In this document: positions 6,788 to 7,975 of the stretch, one piece after another
Numbering within the stretch: the stretch's first letter is position 1
How the letters are laid out: each line of letters begins with the position of its first letter
Assembly: GCA_021794855.1 (NCBI GenBank)
Contig: JAJYPZ010000039.1
Location: 1-7,975 of the forward strand
Origin: Pseudomonadota bacterium
GTDB lineage: Bacteria; Pseudomonadota; Gammaproteobacteria; Burkholderiales; Sulfuriferulaceae
Direction of reading: 5' to 3'
DNA length: 7,975 nt
Made by a program: the position numbers and the translations under genes
Notes under the pieces: generated by a model
Seen by the model: only the letters and a program-made list of their open reading frames with translations
Told to the model about the DNA's origin: nothing
Databases searched by the model: none

Positions 6788-6854
6788 ACTCGTATCATTC
6801 CCCTACCTGCACTAAAGGCGAAAGTATTAAACTACCTATCGTGATTGAGCAGGC

Positions 6855-6933
6855 TGAGTCGGGAGACATCGGCGAGAATTTAGGTCAGTTCCATCGGGAT
6901 TAAACTTGTGGGTCAGATAGGTGCCCCGGCTCA
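6855..6933 (+). ncRNA. Candidate IS110 bridge RNA core (long-range stem)
   Basis: TGAGTCGGG (6855-6863) can pair with CCCGGCTCA (6925-6933) over 9 bp with one G-T wobble, closing a 61-base inner region. That inner part can form short AT pairings (around 6879 with 6902) that expose a loop containing GGTCAG. IS110-subgroup elements encode a bridge RNA of roughly this location, upstream of the recombinase, with a closing stem and internal guide loops. I infer the role from position and fold only. I cannot match the loops to target or donor because the element ends are not known. Confidence 0.3.
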
Positions 6934-6971
6934 TTTCACGTTTATCACAAACCGAACGGTAACTTGGGTCA

Positions 6972-6990
6972 GCTTGGCTTTTTGCCAAGT
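6972..6990 (+). other. Strong hairpin (CTTGGC / GCCAAG, T5 loop) before IS110 transposase
   Basis: CTTGGC (6973-6978) and GCCAAG (6984-6989) pair perfectly around a five-T loop, with a flanking G-T wobble. It lies 14 bases before the ribosome binding site of the transposase. It is not followed by a T-run, so it is not a standard terminator. It could be a 3' hairpin of the element's RNA or a translation-limiting structure. Confidence 0.55.
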
Positions 6991-7004
6991 CAGAACCTGC
7001 ATAC

Positions 7005-7012
7005 GAGGAAGG
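7005..7012 (+). promoter_or_regulatory. Ribosome binding site of IS110 transposase
   Basis: GAGGAAGG lies 8 bases before ATG 7021, offering AGGA or AAGG as Shine-Dalgarno contacts, and supports this start over the internal ATG five codons in. Confidence 0.65.
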
Positions 7013-7020
7013 TTAAAACG

Positions 7021-7975
7021 ATGAATCAAGCCATGCAAGTCATTTCCACCTTTGTAGGGATCGATGTTTCCAAACGTAAACTGGATATTGCCGTGCTCTT
7101 GAACGGCAAAGTCAAATCCAAGGTCGTAGCCAACGATCCATCCGGCTTTGCCCAGTTGGATAACTGGCTGCGTGAGCGCAATATCAGCTGTACCGACACA
7201 CACCTTTGCCTTGAAGCTACCGGCCCTTACAGTGAGCAGGCCGCGCTGGCCTTGGTCAGCTACGGCTGGATTGTCAGTGTGGTGAATCCTGCGCGTATCA
7301 AAGGTTTTGCCCAGAGCGATCTGGTACGCAACAAGACCGACCGGGCCGATGCAGCACTCCTTGCACGGTTCTGTGCCGCCCTACGACCCAGCGTCTGGAC
7401 GCCACCCAGCCCAGCCTATCGTCAACTACGCGCCATGGTGGAACGCCTGCAAGCGCTAAAAGACATGCACCAGCAAGAAGCCAACCGATTGGAAGCGCAT
7501 CACGCCAGCGGGGAAATCACAGTCCTCCCCAATATTGAAAGCCATATTGCCTGGTTAGCCAAAGAGATCACCGAGTTGCAACGTAGCATCAACGATCATA
7601 TCGACGGCCATCCCGAACTGAAACAGGATGCCGATTTGATTGCCAGCATCCCCGGTATAGGGGAAGTGACGGTGGCCAAGGTGCTGGCCTATGCAGGCGA
7701 TATCCGCCGCTTTGCCAACGGCAAGGCATTGGCGGCCTTCATCGGTGTATCACCCAGACAGCGGCAATCAGGCAGCTCGGTCAAGGGCCGCACCATGATT
7801 TCCCGAACTGGCCATGCCGATTTGAGGAAGGCCTTGTATATGCCGGGCATGGTGGCGCTTCGCCATAATCCTGTGCTACAGACATTTGGGGAAAGAATGA
7901 AGGCAAACGGGCTCGTGCCGAAGGCGGTCATCGGAGCGGCCATGCGCAAGCTCGTCCATATCATCTATGGCGTGG
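7021..7975 (+). CDS. IS110-family transposase (DEDD-Ser recombinase), C-terminus cut by window end
   Basis: The frame is open from ATG 7021 to the window end, giving 318 residues without a stop; family members usually have about 320-345, so only a short tail is missing. The N-terminal RuvC-like domain has all four acidic residues of the DEDD motif at family spacing: Asp15 (FVGIDVSK), Glu65 (CLEATGPY), Asp107 and Asp110 (RNKTDRADA). A coiled-coil-like linker (about 136-195) follows. The C-terminal Transposase_20-type domain shows SIPGIGEVTVAKVLA (209-223), AAFIGVSP, and RQSGSSVKGR (249-258), which contains the serine region used as nucleophile in this family, then ALYMPGMVALRHNP (271-284) and MRKLVHIIYGV. 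It looks intact. These enzymes recombine through a bridge RNA and a circular intermediate. The GIDVSK wording suggests the IS110 rather than the IS1111 subgroup. Confidence 0.93.
   Translation, partial: MNQAMQVISTFVGIDVSKRKLDIAVLLNGKVKSKVVANDPSGFAQLDNWLRERNISCTDTHLCLEATGPYSEQAALALVSYGWIVSVVNPARIKGFAQSDLVRNKTDRADAALLARFCAALRPSVWTPPSPAYRQLRAMVERLQALKDMHQQEANRLEAHHASGEITVLPNIESHIAWLAKEITELQRSINDHIDGHPELKQDADLIASIPGIGEVTVAKVLAYAGDIRRFANGKALAAFIGVSPRQRQSGSSVKGRTMISRTGHADLRKALYMPGMVALRHNPVLQTFGERMKANGLVPKAVIGAAMRKLVHIIYGV

Larger units (their letters stand above)
5700..6806. mobile_element. Putative RAYT module bounded by inverted repeats
   Basis: The unit holds one RAYT gene (- strand) between inverted repeats at 5737-5752 and 6772-6787 (15/16 matching). 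Farther out, GTAGGGG at 5700-5706 is answered by CCCCTAC at 6800-6806. The interior is clearly AT-richer than the his/tat block. GTAG at an element edge recalls the GTAG/GGAG tetranucleotide that marks REP sequences recognised by RAYTs, but no classic REP hairpin could be made out. The outer limits are inferred: no target duplication is visible, and whether the whole unit moves is unknown. RAYT genes are usually described as single-copy domesticated transposases that act on REP/BIME copies rather than on themselves. Confidence 0.5.
6619..7020. other. Non-coding stretch between RAYT and IS110 transposase
   Basis: No gene is supported in these 402 bases. 6619-6770 is very AT-rich and would hold the promoter of the leftward RAYT gene; several AT hexamers resemble a -10 box but I see no convincing -35 partner. 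6772-6806 holds the right end of the RAYT module. From 6807 the composition becomes more GC-rich and contains the paired segments and GGTCAG repeats listed separately; this is most likely the left end of the IS110 element. Confidence 0.6.
6807..7975 (+). mobile_element. IS110-family insertion sequence, partial (right end outside window)
   Basis: The element is recognised by its transposase (7021 onward). IS110 elements lack classical terminal inverted repeats, so the left boundary cannot be fixed from one copy; 6807 is simply the first base after the RAYT module and the true end may lie anywhere up to about 6950. The long leader before the gene fits the IS110 subgroup, whose left end carries a bridge RNA. 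The right end is beyond the window. Confidence 0.55.

Noticed and set aside
6972..6990. Hairpin 6972-6990 as a rho-independent terminator
   Set aside because: The T-run is in the loop, not after the stem, so the termination signal is missing.
6931..7203. Small - strand open frame at the IS110 leader and gene start
   Set aside because: It overlaps the transposase N-terminus in antisense, and nothing in it is recognisable.

Overview
The window holds the 3' part of a bacterial histidine biosynthesis operon that runs directly into the twin-arginine translocation genes, followed by a mobile-element zone. Order on the + strand: hisC (3' end only), hisB, hisH, hisA, hisF, hisI, hisE, a HIT-family hydrolase (hinT), tatA, tatB, tatC. 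After tatC come a REP-associated tyrosine transposase (RAYT) gene on the - strand and an IS110-family transposase on the + strand, which is cut by the window end.

Organism: HisB has only the dehydratase domain, and HisI and HisE are separate proteins, so this is not an enteric-type operon. The order his genes - HIT protein - tatABC, and the wording of HisF and HisA, fit a betaproteobacterium, perhaps Nitrosomonadales. Some non-enteric gammaproteobacteria share this order and cannot be excluded. The species is not identifiable from the window.

Region 1-4194 is a tightly packed operon. Junctions are 31 bp (hisC-hisB), 1 bp (hisB-hisH), 35 bp (hisH-hisA), a TAATG 1-bp overlap (hisA-hisF) and ATGA 4-bp overlaps (hisF-hisI, hisI-hisE, hisE-hinT). 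HisE, HisI, HisA, HisH/HisF, HisB and HisC cover the path from PR-ATP to histidinol phosphate, and no promoter for it is visible here. Region 4198-5703 is tatABC, begun by a consensus Shine-Dalgarno sequence at tatA; with no terminator between hinT and tatA, it is probably co-transcribed with his.

Region 5700-6806 looks like one RAYT module. An AT-rich RAYT gene is bounded by near-perfect inverted repeats (15/16), each made of a tandem 8-mer (TCTAACAT). A cluster of GGGGTCAG repeats abuts the tatC stop codon. Region 6807-7975 is an IS110-family element with an intact DEDD motif and a Ser-containing C-terminal domain. Its roughly 210-bp non-coding leader has a 9-bp long-range stem, a strong hairpin and repeated GGTCAG motifs, and is a candidate bridge-RNA locus.

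The operon is conventional. The points most worth a second look are the RAYT module's end structure, the possible IS110 bridge RNA, and a HIT protein whose third triad histidine is asparagine.
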